From NCBI GenBank assembly GCA_031308135.1, contig JAHLJT010004567.1, positions 36,344,389-36,408,388 of the forward strand: a stretch of 64,000 nucleotides of DNA, written 5' to 3'. Below are positions 1-11,824 of this stretch, piece after piece. A model generated the notes under the pieces. That model was given only the letters and a program-made list of their open reading frames with translations. It had not been told where the DNA came from and made no database searches. The stretch comes from Acheta domesticus. Taxonomy: Eukaryota; Arthropoda; Insecta; Orthoptera; Gryllidae. The position numbers and the translations under genes are program-made. Each line of letters starts with the position of its first letter. Positions within the stretch are counted from its first letter, which is position 1.

Positions 1-218
1 ACACATAGTATTCTGGCTGGATTGTAACCGACAATGGGGAGCTGCATAAGTTGAATTCTGATGTCTCTGTGACGTCATGCGATTTCCGGGTGGCAGCCTC
101 AGAGGGAAGGAGAGGGAGTAGTGTGGATACTAGAAAGTTTGTGCACGCCTTAGCGGACAGCAATCGACTGCAATCTACATCTTCTGTGCATACGCAGAAG
201 CACGAAAGTAGAGAACAG

Positions 219-352
219 GTAGTTTTTGCACGACATAGCGAAACAGCACTATCGATCTTCTACGCATGCGCAGATGCACAAGTGACATGAAACTTGAACT
301 GCGCATGCGCAAAAGGTCGATAATGCTGTTCGCGTTGGCGTGCAAAAACTCC
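219..352. repeat. long imperfect inverted repeat (hairpin) with GCGCATGCGCA motifs
   Basis: The left arm (about 219-273) is nearly the reverse complement of the right arm (about 298-352). The arms share GTTTTTGCACG, a CAGCA-TATCGA block and the palindrome GCGCATGCGCAG, with a short loop around TGACATGAAACTTG. A related, more degraded hairpin follows at about 381-458, and a third partial unit lies at about 485-545. The same design recurs at 50235-50365. The ORFs predicted here are by-products of the repeat. GCGCATGCGC resembles the NRF-1-type binding consensus, but a regulatory role is only a possibility. Confidence 0.7.
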
Positions 353-380
353 CTAGTTTTTGCCACCTCGAACGTTAAGT

Positions 381-458
381 TCTATCGATTTTCTGCGCAT
401 GCGCAGGCGTACTAAAGTGATGCGAAACTTGAACTGCCCGTGAGCAGAATATCGATAT
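381..458. repeat. second hairpin of the GCGCATGCGCA family
   Basis: ATCGATTTTCTGCGCATGCG near 383 pairs imperfectly with the inverted block ending in ATCGATATTG near 458. The loop again contains GCGAAACTTGAACTG, as in the hairpin just upstream. This shows a repeated unit in tandem, not a chance palindrome. Confidence 0.55.
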
Positions 459-794
459 TGCCTAACGCTCGAGGTATGATGGGAAACGTGAACTGCGCAT
501 TAGCAGATCATAGTGCTAACGACTGCTTTAACGTTCGAGGGAGCACAAACTCCCTTCTGAAACGAGGTACGTTTCCCAAACATCGATGCAAGGTAATCTA
601 TCAAACAAATCCAACCATTCATCGCCTCCACGCGCCCCCTCCACCCACCACCTCCTCTAGGAGGTGGTGCTCCACCCCGCGGGACACTCAAACCCCTAAG
701 GCAGGGCGATAGGGCCGGAGAATAGATCTATTCTTCACATAAATTAAAACATCAACATTTTCTTAACTTGCTTTTCCATTGTCAATTCTCCCTA

Positions 795-1060
795 ATGGTC
801 AAACTAGTGGTGCTAACAAAGCATATTCTTTCTCGCATTGTTCCTAAATATACTACATAAACCAGCAAATTATTTCCGCTCCGAGACGCGATCACAAATC
901 CTCAGATATAACCAGCCAGCATTCAAGCCACTACGCCACATAAGCTCGCATGGACCAAGCTCGGGCGAAGTCATAAACAGGTAATTATCTGATTGTCCAT
1001 ACAAAAACAAAAAATAATTCAGGACAAAGTATAAAAAATTCCACCGCAGATACATTATTT
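795..1060 (-). repeat. family A terminus with tRNA-like (SINE-type) segment
   Basis: It begins with AAACTAGTGGTGC followed by CTTTCTCGCA, the terminal pattern of family A (compare 57005). On the minus strand, a GTGGCGTAGTGGCTT block near 935 resembles a Pol III A box. The same terminus plus tRNA-like block recurs at 57005-57190. There is no intact tRNA cloverleaf, so it is a SINE-type derivative and not a tRNA gene. Confidence 0.5.
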
Positions 1061-1189
1061 CCTTTCTTATTCATAATCAAAACGGAGTGCTATCAAAGCG
1101 TATACCTTTTTGAATTATATTAAATTTTCCGCAATAACATACACCTACATAAAACAGAAAAAAGGGTTTCAACCAGGAAGGTTTTTTTT

Positions 1190-1264
1190 TCCATTTCGAA
1201 CCACCTGAACAGTTTCTCAGAGTTAACGTGCTGGCGCTGATACCACTACACCACAAGCGCAGTG
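1190..1264 (-). repeat. tRNA-derived SINE head, degraded
   Basis: Read on the minus strand, it has an A-box-like TGGTGTAGTGGTATCAGCG and, about 40 bases on, a B-box-like GGTTCGAAATG. The spacing suits a Pol III type 2 promoter. The anticodon arm and acceptor stem do not pair convincingly, so it is called a tRNA-derived repeat. Confidence 0.5.
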
Positions 1265-2340
1265 CGCTGGAAAGATCACTTTCCGACGGGTCAATCCATT
1301 TTAAGTGGTCCAGAATTTAATAAATTGCAATAATAAGCAGAATGGCAAATTTAAACGCGAAAACAAACAAAAGGCTGAATTTATTTATTTGTTGTATTTT
1401 ATAAATAATTTTTGTTTTAAGCAGTTCAGCTTTCAAAATCAAGATAACCATATTTTTAATCACGGACGTATATGTCAAATTGTAAGTTTGTTTTAAAGTA
1501 TACGTAACATTGAAAATTATATGTTAGGCCACTTTTATATATCTTAATTATTAAGTATAATTAATTATTTTAAATCAATGCAGATTTTAATTTAAAGTAA
1601 CTTCGAAATAATGTGATTACTACTAGGCACAAAGTATCCTCAATGGGGAAATGAAGCCTTTTTTTGTAAGTTTTCAATTTTTTTAAAAAATACTTCGAGT
1701 TAAATCTAAAAGTTGTAATTTTTACTGAAGTTTGGTATGATAGCAGTCTAGCATGTGTGCAATTTTTAGATTTTTATCTGGTCCCCCAACAGAGATATTA
1801 CAGTTCAAAATTGGGAAAAGTCCAAAATTCCAATTTTCAAGAGGATGTAATTTTCAAGGGGTACGTTATATATCAATGATATTTTACAAAAAGTAACTAT
1901 ACTGTTGTGTGTAAAAGCACAGAAAAAATTAAGGCTTAGATTCTATTCCTTCTTTGAAAAAATACTCTCTGAAAATCGAATTTCGTTTATTCGCGTTCCA
2001 CAGATTTGATTGCAAATATTGCCCAAATAAAAACATAGAAAACAGGTAAATAATATTTCGATTTGCAGGCCAGAGTATACTGAATCGAATGCTTTTTATT
2101 CTAGAATGTAATTTAGGAAAGAGTAAATGTCTGCGAACGCGAAAAATGGCGCACGGCGCGAAACAAAAATGGCCGCCATTTGTAAACCAGGTACAATAAA
2201 AAAAGTTAAAGATGGTTTTGAACAGCCAAAACATAAGGAAATTTATGTACAAAATATGATTTTTTTCGAGATGGTCGAGCGGCCAGTGTTGGACCAGTTA
2301 AAATGGATTGACTCCGGGACACGATTATATAAATCTTTCT
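1265..2340. other. gene-free AT-rich stretch
   Basis: No homologous coding sequence is recognisable. Short overlapping ORFs on both strands have low-complexity, AT-driven composition. At about 2270-2370 the sequence grades into a family A-like end (CTTACGAAGTATTCGTAAGGCGAGAA). Confidence 0.5.
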
Positions 2341-2703
2341 TACGAAGTATTCGTAAGGCGAGAATAATAATAATTTCGGAACCGTTAGGGATATGTAAGT
2401 TGATCGCATGGGTTTTGGTTAAATTGTATTTCAATTTAATCTTTAAATACTCATAATTTTACTTAAATCGGTTCATACAGATGCACACAAGACGATTGAT
2501 TTGACATTACATACGTTCCCGAAATCGAATAACAGAGTTGAAAAAATGTTTAAAAGATGCAATTTTTTTTAAAGAAAACACAGACAAGTCCTGTATATTT
2601 ATCTGCACTAATTCTATTAGTGAGTAGAAGTACTTCAAATAGTTTTCAATAACTCGTCAATTGTTGTTTCTGGAACAACACATTCATCAAATTAATATCC
2701 CTG

Positions 2704-2776
2704 TCTGGGATTCAAACCCAGCATCTTCCGAAACGAAGCGCTGTCTCAGCACGCTTTAACCACCTCGGCCATTGGA
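2704..2776 (-). repeat. tRNA-derived cassette (Leu/Ser-like) inside family A
   Basis: The minus strand reads TGGCCGAGGTGGTTAA (an A box like those of Leu/Ser tRNAs) and later GGGTTTGAATCCC, a good B box with its T-arm pairing. The variable region is long, as in class II tRNAs. It sits inside a family A unit at the same relative place as the tRNA-like cassettes near 57480 and 58280. It could be a decayed tRNA gene, but repeat context favours a SINE-type cassette. Confidence 0.55.
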
Positions 2777-3149
2777 GTGAGTTGTGGACTGACAGCGCAT
2801 CATAGCTGAAGCCATCACCGGGAGCGCGGCGTGCTACTTCGCCCACACGGCCAAGCCCTACCTCGCCCCGCGCGAGTACAGAGAGATTGTTGACAAGATC
2901 TGTGCCCCCCGCCATCACCGCACTAACGGCGGCAGCAGCAGCAGTACCGGTGAAGCACTCGTGTCACAGGCGCCACACTCGTGCACTCGTGTCACACACG
3001 TTCTTTAGCTATTAACTTCTCTCTCTCTTCTTGAACCTTTAACTTTTTGTTAACTTTTTTATATATATTTTTCTTTAATTATTAACTATTGTATTATAAA
3101 TTGTATTTGAAAAAGTCTGAATAAAAATGTCTATTTAGTCAAAACGTAA

Positions 3150-4040
3150 TTGTATCAGCTCTAGCATTAGGAAGCCGGTAATTATTGTCAACATGCGAAA
3201 AACAACTTTTGGGCGACAGCGAAAGGCAGCCGGGAAGAGCTTACTACATCCGATTAACGAGATTAGAAAAATAACTACTGCGAGAAAGTCTGTGCCATTC
3301 TACAGCACCTCTAGTTTAAGTATTTACCGTCCCTTATTACACATGTGGAGAAAATTTAAAGAAAAAATTTGGAGAGGTTTTTTTGACAAAATTTTTGTAT
3401 ACTTCAAACGCAATTTACGAAAAAATTAGTCATTTTTTCAAAAAAATGTACATGACATTTAAAGTGCTAATTTTGTGCAACCGACTGTCTGAGGCAAAAA
3501 TCTCTCTCTTCAATTTTGCAGTTTTGAAATTGTTATTTGCAATATTCGAAAAATTGGGGATATCAACGAAAATGATACCTATATCAATCTCTTAAACGTC
3601 TTTCGTGCTATTCAATAACAAAATTTAATCAAAAAATTTGGAGCCTTTTTTTTTTTAACTTTGAAAATCTCAGACAGGCTTCATGTAAAGTACACCCCCA
3701 AAATTAAAATATCCGTTTCCAATTCCAGGAGCCTTGACATCAGCGAAAACGATTGGGGAATATCAATTTTGAAGAAAATCGGCTGAACGGTTTAGGAGCT
3801 AGCGTTGACCACAGACGGGCGGGCGGGCGTTTTGCCGTCAATCGGTTTTGCAGTATCAAGAAGCAACAAAACATGGATTTTGACTACACCGCGAGATATA
3901 GGATTTTTTTTTTCTAAATTTAGCAACAGATTTTATCCACTTTTTAGTTACCAGACCCCAGCTATAAGAGTTTTCTGGTGAAAATTCGTCTTCACCAGCG
4001 CACGATTACATAACTTTCTCTTCTTCGTAAGGCGAGAAAG
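3150..4040. repeat. family A repeat copy
   Basis: It carries the family landmarks in order: TCTAGCATTAGGAAGCCG near 3160, GCGAGAAAGTCTGTGCCATT near 3280, AT-rich blocks with AAAATTTGGAG, the CGGCTGAACGGTTTAGGAGC block near 3780, and the end GGCGAGAAAGTAAAA near 4031. The same order is seen at 58400-59600. No ORF in it resembles a known protein. Confidence 0.7.
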
Positions 4041-4359
4041 TAAAAAAATGTTTAAGGAACTACTGAAATTTTTAAGCTCTTTTTGTTGAGACGCATTTTT
4101 AATATTTAATGAAATTTCACTGTCAAGCTTAATATGCGATGTGGACTAACTTTATAAGAAATATGGAAAATATAGGGACTTTTATTCATATTTACCAAAA
4201 CCCAAAATATGAAACATAAAATCAGCATTTTTCAATCCTACACATGGTGAAACAAGGGTAATGCAAATTAATATGTATATTAGCTGATTTAGTAAATATG
4301 CATTTACATAGAAATCTGTTTCTTGATTATAACCTTTGGCCGGCAATATTTTTTACATT

Positions 4360-4950
4360 CCCATATACTATATGTACGTATAGTTTAGGGAGTTACGTTA
4401 TGATGCGCGAAGAAACGGTGGATTTTCGGCAGAAAAACTCTCATTGCAGGGCCCTGGTAACCGTCCTTTTAGGGAAAAAATGTTTATACAAAATTAAAAA
4501 CTGCTTACATTTCACGCAAAATTACGCGAAAAGTACTCAATTTCGAAAAATTGTACATGACCTTATTTCAAAATACGTCTTTAAGGAATAGATTTCATTA
4601 ACGGAAATATATCTATCTTTAATATTTTAGATGTAGGAAAGAAGTTTTTCAATTTTCGAAAAATCGGGATTTTAATGAAATTCGAAAAAAAAGGGATTTT
4701 AAGGAAAATAAGACCTGCGCCATTCTCTTAAATGTCATTCACTCTATCCAACAATAAAATTTAGTCAAAAACGTTAAGAGGCTTTTTTTTAATTTTGAAA
4801 ATGTCTCAGGGGCTTCATGTAAAGTGTCCCCAAAATTAAAATACTGGTTTCAAATTCAATGGGCCGCGACATCCGCCATTTCAATTGGAGATAACCATTT
4901 TGGAGAAAATCGGCTGAACGGTTTAGGCGCTAGCGCAGACCTGCACAGCA
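4360..4950. repeat. family A repeat copy, truncated
   Basis: It starts with an end-like segment (CCCATATACTATATGTACGT, then GATGCGCGAAGAAA and GGATTTTCGGCAGAAAAACT) matching the start of the copies at 27025 and 35125. It finishes with the CGGCTGAACGGTTTAGGCGC block near 4910. The middle is rearranged relative to the longer copies. Confidence 0.6.
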
Positions 4951-6229
4951 TTTTGCACTTTCACTGAAGTCAGGAGCTGTGCGCGGGCAACTCGGGGGCA
5001 AATGAGAAAATCGATGAAGGGTGGGGATGAGACCCGATCTAGGAGTGGGGACTACCAATCAGAATGCGAAATTCGAAAGACTACGCGTAAATTTAAAGAG
5101 GAATCGGCAAGAACATGACGGTCATATACAGTTCAAGTAATATTGCCTTTTGTATTGCAAATGTTTGTTCTCGGTATATGACCGGGAGAAATATGAAACT
5201 ACAACGAATTATACATATTGATTTCGACAACAAGTATTATAATTGTTTGTAGGGCTGATAATGTAATTCGTTTTGCAACGATGTAATCACAAATTTAGTA
5301 TTGTGCTAAACACAAAATTTTGATACTTAATTTTTTTTGTTTGATGATGACAGCAATAAATTGTTTTTTATTAACTATGTTTAATTGAATAAGACGGTTT
5401 TCTCAAAGCAAAAACATATTGTTCTTGAAAAAAATCATGATTATTTTCTGCTATAATTTCTGACAAGAGTGTAGAGTGGTCTACGACATCGTATAAAAAT
5501 AGCCCTTTGCATTCTATTTAACAATACCCATGATTATCTTTTGATTGTCCGTAACATATCGTCACAGAAGTTGGCTTGTTGATCGCTTTTATTCAGTTTC
5601 ATAATGGGGAAAATGGTCACAAATGTGCTATTAAACATTATCCTTCTTGGAATTGCCACATATTCTATTTTTATGTCACTCTTGATGTGATAGATTGCTC
5701 TCATGATTTTGTTCATTTTTCTATGATTTTGAGATCATAACATTCCTGGTGGACAACCAATTATTAAACTGCAATTTCTTGTTAGAATTAAATAATATTT
5801 TGTCTTATATAGATAAGCATATATTTTAAAGCTATTGCTTTAATATAATCCTTTAAGTGTCACAATGAGCATGTTATTTTCTTTTAAAAAAACTAGAAAA
5901 AAAGTAGAAAAAATACATTCAGTGGTGGATACAAAGGTGGATATACAGCAGTGCACAGAACGTAAACGGTGAATTATGACCCTCGTAACTTGAAATACTT
6001 GACATACTACATTTAAACAAATGGGCATATAATTTTGAAGCATGGATCATTGTATTAGACGCCCAGGCATTCAATCTACGCGCCGCGTCGTGCTACGTCA
6101 GACTTCTCCCCTCCCCGCAAAGCTTCCTACTCCCCACTACTTGCACTTTCGGCGCTGCCGCGGGCAGGCGATCGGCTCGCCAGTGCAAAATGCCCGCGGG
6201 AGCAGGCGTTGTGCAGGACTGCGCAAGCG
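4951..6229. other. gene-free stretch
   Basis: No recognisable gene. Bases 6060-6230 are a short GC-rich island with small inverted repeats (TGCCCGCGGGAGC opposed to GCTGCCGCGGGCAG). Bases 5536-5571 are an exact copy of 6557-6592 (see findings). Confidence 0.5.
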
Positions 6230-6237
6230 TTATTCAC

Positions 6238-6457
6238 AGAAGGACGGAAGTTTTACCGTCAAAAATTTTTCGGTATCAAAGATCCACAAAAAATTGATTC
6301 TGGCTGCACCACGTGTTAAAGGATTTTTTCTAAATTTAGCAACGGAATTTCTCCACTTATTCGTTATCAGTACCCTGTAATAAGAGTTTTTCTGCCGAAA
6401 ATTCGCCGTTTTTTCGTGCATTACATAACTCTACTGCGTAAGCGGTAGCGAGAAAGT
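6238..6457 (-). repeat. inverted family A fragment, head-to-head with the next copy
   Basis: Bases 6250-6325 (TTTTTCGGTATCAAAGATCC, then the CACGTGTTAAAGGA block) are the inverted counterpart of 6460-6540. The junction is the family end GCGAGAAAGTAAAAAAATCC. Two family A pieces therefore meet head-to-head. Confidence 0.6.
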
Positions 6458-7472
6458 AAAAAAATCCTCTAATACATGGTGTAGCCAGAATCCATGGTTT
6501 GTGGGTCCTTGATACCGAAAAATCGATTGACGGCAAAACGTCCGCCTGTGAAGCGGATCTTTTGATTGTCCGTAACATATCGTCACAGAAGTGAACAATA
6601 CTAGCGCCTAAACTACTCGTATGATTTTTTCCGAACTGAAGGTCGATCTGGTCTGAGTCGAAGCTCTATGATTCTGAAAAATATTCATTAATTTTTCATG
6701 GTATTTTACACGAAATCCTTGGGACATTTTCAAAATATCCTTAAATATTGTTCCAAATTTCGTTAAATTTCTTGTAAGAAAAGAGTAAAGTACACTTATG
6801 ATTGCATAGGACCAATTTTCACTGTAAACTCTGAATTTTCGATAATTTCACAAGTTTGAATATTTTTTTCGGCGTCTTCTTACAACTACAAAATTGAAGA
6901 TAAGACTTTTTCCTTCGAATTACATTTGTTCTCCATAATTATTTCTTTCATTAAGGTTATCTACATTCTTTTTGAAAATTTGAGTAATTTTCGTGCAATA
7001 TGTGCAATTTTTAAAAAAATTCAAAAGCGGCTCCAATTTTTGTTTTTTAACTTTTCATTGTGATAGTGTTAAATGTACTCTACAAGACGACATAATCGCC
7101 ATTTTGCTCTATCCTTTTGTACTTTCAAAAATTACAAAAATGTAATTTCTCTGACGAGCCTCACGTCCTTAATATTTACATTAGCGGTTATTCTTACCAT
7201 TACTGATTAACGAACACATGTGCTTTAACTGATGTCTTATGCAGTTTCCCAAAAACTCAAAACTTTTCTATGAAAATAAGTTCAAAAGTCAGCATTTTCT
7301 CAAAAGTGGCTCCAAATTTTTTATTCTTCCGTACTAATACTGCGAACTGTACGGTTTAAGATGATATAAAATTAATTTTGCTGCATTCTTTTGTTTTTCA
7401 AAAATTAAACAAATGTATTTTTTTTTAATATCTCTCACGCCTTTGATATGTACTTTTCCAGCGATTAGGATA

Positions 7473-7670
7473 TGTTAGTATGAAAAGAAAAATGCAGACA
7501 GAAACGCCATCTGTGTATGTTTCAGTGAACTGAGAGGAGGGCGAATCGTCTGTAGAGGCAATGCAATGCCAGTGCGTGATCGGACTTGTTTTGATGCAGA
7601 CGTTTGTTAATTCTGTTACTTTTATATTGAAGATTAGTAATAAATAACGTTTATACAAAACAAATTAATA
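7473..7670 (+). repeat. 5' LTR of copia element
   Basis: 198 bp, beginning TGTTAGTATGAAAAG and ending CAAATTAATA. It matches the 3' LTR apart from small indels, for example a deletion next to GTGAACTGAGAGG, and a few substitutions. The LTR divergence is modest, implying a fairly recent insertion. Confidence 0.93.
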
Positions 7671-7684
7671 GGTTATGGGCCCAG
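7671..7684 (+). promoter_or_regulatory. primer-binding site, internal initiator-Met tRNA
   Basis: GGTTATGGGCCCAG immediately follows the 5' LTR. It is complementary to the anticodon-loop region (CTGGGCCCATAACC) of eukaryotic initiator methionine tRNA and not to its 3' CCA end. Priming by an internal half-tRNA is the known arrangement for Drosophila copia. Confidence 0.85.
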
Positions 7685-7799
7685 GCCACGTGTGAATCGT
7701 ATTCTCTAGTGAGTGGAGCCGAAATTGAACGTCCGAAGAAAACGTGCTGGAATTTGTTTATATACGTTTGAACTGGAACTTTGTGTGTAAACAGCAAAC

Positions 7800-8721
7800 A
7801 TGGCTACCGGGAGTGACTACAAAATACTTGATAAGCTTGAAGGACCTGAAGACTGGGCAAAGTGGAAGTGGCGTATTTCGATGGTGTTGCGTGCGTATGA
7901 ACTTGAAGACATTGTTAACGGTTCGCGAACGTGTCCTGATTTGGGACTTTATGATACTGCGGCACAAAGAGCAACTTATCAGCAAAAGCGGCAAGTTTGT
8001 TAGCAAGTGCGCTAGGAAAAACTATTGCCGAGCTCGTGTTGACTTGCACCAGTGCTGCAGAAATTTGGACAAAACTTGAGAGAGCGGTTTGAACGCAGCT
8101 GTACGCAACGGCTGAATATGCTGATCGAGTCGTTTTTTTCGCGTGACGCGTGACGACAAAGAAGACATCAGTACGCATGTCGCGAAACTGCAGAAGTTGT
8201 TCGTGGATTTGAACGATGAATTGACGAAGAATAAAGAAAATACTTTGTCCGAGAGAATTTTGAATGGACGTATCTTATCTACGCTGGGAAAAGAATATGA
8301 CAATTTTAAAGACTTGTGGGACATGATTTCGTCGGAAAATCAAACTGTGAATTTTTTGATTGAAAAATTGTGCGCGATTGAATTGCGTGATCACGGGAAT
8401 CTCGAATCGACTGCGTTTGTTGCACGCGGTGGTCCTAACAAGAAGCCTTGTCATAAAAATGACACCGGGGAAAAATCAAAGAAGAATGTTCAACGAGCAA
8501 AACAGAAGTTTCCATGTCACAAACGTAAGGAGTTGGGTCATTGGGCAGCAGAGCGTCCGGAGAAGAAGACAGATGGCGCTGCTGAAACCAGAAGTCAGTC
8601 TGATGCAAGTGTAGCGTTTATGACGCATGTCATGGGTGCCTCAGTCGATAACTTTATTGAAGCCGACAAGTGGTACTGTGACAGTGGCACCACAAATCAC
8701 ATCACCTCGAATGATCAGTAA
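7800..8721 (+). pseudogene. copia gag and protease region, broken
   Basis: The likely gag start is the ATG at 7800, about 130 bases after the LTR, with N-terminus MATGSDYKILDKLEGPEDWA. The frame stops at 8003 and continues in another frame from 8143. The Gag zinc knuckle near 8517 is degraded: the pattern CHKRKELGHW lacks the second and last cysteines. The aspartic protease site WYCDSGTTNHIT is present near 8673, then a stop at 8721. With both the frame and the zinc knuckle damaged, this Gag cannot be functional. Confidence 0.85.
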
Positions 8722-8727
8722 TTTACA

Positions 8728-9917
8728 TTGTATGAGAAGTTTGCCGTTTCTGAAAAGATTTCGCTCGGGAAACGAGGTGTAAATATGCTGGCTCATGGAC
8801 AAGGAAGTGTGAACATTCAAGTACGTCTAAATAATGCTTGGTCGAATGCCGTACTGAAAAACGTTTTGTATGTTCCTGAAGCAAGTGCCCGTTTATTTTC
8901 CGTGAAAGCAGCTGCGAGAAACGGTTTTTCTACGAGACTTGATGATCGACGTGTCAGCATTGAAGATAGTGTCACTGGAAAAAAGATGATGACTGGATAT
9001 GTTAGTCATGTTCTGTATGTATTGAACATGCGCGTTGTGACGCCGACACAACAAGTTCAAGTGAATATGATGATATCATCGGAGACATTGCAAGTTTACC
9101 ATGAAAGGTTTGGCCATCAACATAAACAACATGTAAAGAGCGTCCTGAAGCAGACGAACATTAACGTGGACGAAGGCAAGGAAGAATTCTGCGATGGATG
9201 TGCACTGGGAAAAATGCATAGGTTGCCATTCAAGAAACGAATGAATCGACCAATGGTAACTGGTGAACAAATCCATGCCGATGTAAACGGACCCATGTCG
9301 ACTGAATCTCTCGGAAAGGCGCGCTACTATGTGTGGTTTTAAAGATGACTTTAGCAAATATCGTAGGATTTTCTTTTTGAAACAGAAAAGTGAAGTATGC
9401 ACCGTTTTGGAGCAGTTTTTGAATGAAGCCAAGACAAATGGATATGTTATCAAGCAACTGAGGTGATGGAGGAAAAGAATTTGACAACAAGAAGGTCTCT
9501 GAACTGCTAGCAAGCAGGGGCATAGAACACTGCATGATTGCGCCGTATACACCACAGCAAAATGGTGTTGCGGAGCGTGAAAATCGAACTATTGTCGAGT
9601 GCGCGCGTTCCATGTTGAATCCAAGCAAGTTGCCTAAAGAACTGTGGGCAGGAGCATGCAATACTGCCACATACCTCCTGAATCGCACTGGAAAGTCTTC
9701 CGTTGAAACTAAGTCTCCTTATGAATTGTGGCATGGACGACCAGTAGGAAGTCTTTTCGGAACAGAATCAATAGGAAGAACTTTTCGGAAGTTTGAAGAT
9801 TTTTCGGAACAATGCCACGTGCGCATCAACAAGAACTTACGCTCTAAGTTTCACGATAAAGCTGTTCATGGACATCTGATTGGATACGTGAACGACAGGG
9901 ATGGATTCAGGGTCTGA
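8728..9917 (+). pseudogene. copia integrase region, broken
   Basis: The GAG-pre-integrase HHCC zinc finger is visible (YHERFGHQH, then CDGCALGKMH) at about 9095-9225. The integrase core follows in pieces: one open segment ends at 9342, a shifted segment runs from about 9345 to 9465, and a third from about 9465 carries APYTPQQNGVAERENRT at 9540-9590. This last is the signature next to the catalytic Glu of copia integrases. A stop falls at 9917. At least two frame changes separate the pieces. Confidence 0.85.
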
Positions 9918-10229
9918 ATTCCAACACAAAGGAAGATAGTCCTGAGCCACGATGTGAGATTCAAGCCTGAAGTTGTCTGCAATGTGCGCGTCAATACCTA
10001 CAAGCTTGAAAATTCATATGAAAAACATGCATCATCCGAAGTACAAAAGCCAGAAGAAGTCAACGACGATGAAAAGGAAGAATGGAGTGAAGCTGAAGAA
10101 TTTGTACCAGTGTCCAGCTCCGGAGGAAGTGATGTTTAAGCTGAAGATGTCAAAGAAGAGACAAGGAAAAACAAACGTGAATCAAAGAAACCATGGTGGA
10201 TAACCAGCGGAGATTGTCTACATGGCCGG

Positions 10230-11034
10230 ATCATCGATCACTGAAAAAAAGAATCCAAATTCCTACATTGAAGTGCTGCAGTCTCCTGACAGAGAAGAGT
10301 GGTTGAAGGCTCCTAAAGAAGAATTGGATTCTTTAGAGAAAAATGACACCTGGGTGTTGGTCGAACGTCCAAAAGATGTGCAAATCCTGAAGAATCGCTA
10401 GGTCTTCTGCCAGAAACTATTGGACAGCGGAAAAATCCGCTTCAAGGCTCGATTGGTCGCACAAGGTTTCGTACGAAGACAGGGAATTGATTATGAAGAG
10501 ACATTCAGCCCTGTTGCACGATATGAAACCATTCGGATCTTGTTGGCGGTGGCTGCTGCATTTGGAAGGATGCTTGCTCAATTTGATGTCAAAACCGCTT
10601 TTTTGAACGGCGTGCTTGAAGACGTGTATATGGAACAACCGGAAGGTTTTGAGGACATTACTGAACGAGTGTGTTACGTGAAGAAAAGTCTGTATGGATT
10701 AAAACAAGCGCCGCGCTGCTGGAACAAACGATTTGAGAAGTTTATGAAGAATGCTGGATTTAAAAACAGTAATGCTGGTCTATGTCTGTTCTACCGCAAG
10801 AGAGATGGGAAACATGTATATGTTGCAACTTTCGTTGATGACGGTGTGGTTCTTGCAACTGATATAGAAGCACTTGAATTCATGGAAATGTTACAACAGG
10901 AATTTCTTACAACAAGAGGATCTCTCAGAAACTTCTTGGGCATGAGAATACAGCAAAATGAAGAAGGATCAATTACAATTGATCAAGAAGACTACACACG
11001 AAAGGTTTTGGAAAGATTTGGAACGAGCGAGTAG
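10230..11034 (+). pseudogene. copia reverse transcriptase region, broken
   Basis: RVT_2-type polymerase. Bases 10270-10400 encode the start of the domain, up to a stop near 10400. The open part 10420-11034 has QFDVKTAFLNG near 10577, YGLKQAPRCWNK near 10693 and the catalytic FVDDGVV (the YVDD position) near 10833. An in-frame TAG ends it at 11034, just before the RNase H connection. The sequence is otherwise well preserved. Confidence 0.87.
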
Positions 11035-11040
11035 AACGGA

Positions 11041-11760
11041 GTGTCTACTCCAATTGGACGCGAGGACAACGATGAAGGAGTAAAGATCACAGCCAAGGTA
11101 TCGTATCGTGAGGCAGTAGGTTCTTTAATGTACCTGACTACAGCTACACGTCCTGATGTTGCTTTCGCAGTTAATAAAGCAGCTCGGGCCATGGAAAATC
11201 CTACAAATCATTATTGGAATCAAGTGAAAAGAATATCTCGATATTTGAAGAGCACTGTAAACTATGGAATCGTCTTCAGGAACGGTCAAGGTTTGAAGGT
11301 CTACAGTGATGCTGACTACGCCGGTGACAAGAAGACAAGACGTTCAACGACAGGTGTCATTGCAACCTTCAATGATGGAGCAGTTTCGTGGACCAGTCAG
11401 TTGCAGACGCGGCAACGTCGACTACAGAAGCTGAAATAATAGCAGCAAGTGAAGGAGCTAAGGATTTAATCTGGCTGACAAGATTAGTATCTGAATTGCT
11501 GGAAACTGTGGAAAAACTCCTACGCTCTACATCGATAATGTTGTTGCTCTAAAATTAGCTAAAAATCCAGAATATCATCGCAAATCAAAGCACATCGAAG
11601 TTCGCCATTTCTATGCAAGGGAGAGTTTCTTGGATGGAGATTTGGAATTGGAGCACATAGACGGAACCAATCAGCTTGCTGATCTACTGACTAAACCTCT
11701 GGAGAGGGTTAGATTTGAGATGCTACGTGAGAGGATTGGGATACAGAAGATTGCGTCCAC
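11041..11760 (+). pseudogene. copia RNase H region, broken
   Basis: The open segment 11041-11439 begins straight after the RT stop. It contains SYREAVGSLMYLTTATRPD and the RNase H core VYSDADYAGDKKTRRSTTG with its acidic residues. The remaining C-terminal part (around TTEAEIIAASEGAKDLIWL) continues in another frame at 11420-11500. KHIEVRHFYARE-type coding lies near 11590-11625, so at least one more shift separates them. Confidence 0.85.
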
Positions 11761-11816
11761 AGACTGTTAAATATAGTTTATTTTGTGTAGTTTGTGTTCA
11801 TTTGATCTCTTTTTTT

Positions 11817-11824
11817 GGAGGAAG
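11817..11824 (+). other. polypurine tract of copia element
   Basis: GGAGGAAG lies directly upstream of the 3' LTR after a T-rich run, the expected place and composition for the plus-strand primer. Confidence 0.75.

Noticed and set aside
2704..2776. Functional tRNA-Leu or tRNA-Ser gene
   Set aside because: A and B boxes are good but the acceptor and anticodon arms do not pair well and the segment lies inside a repeat unit.
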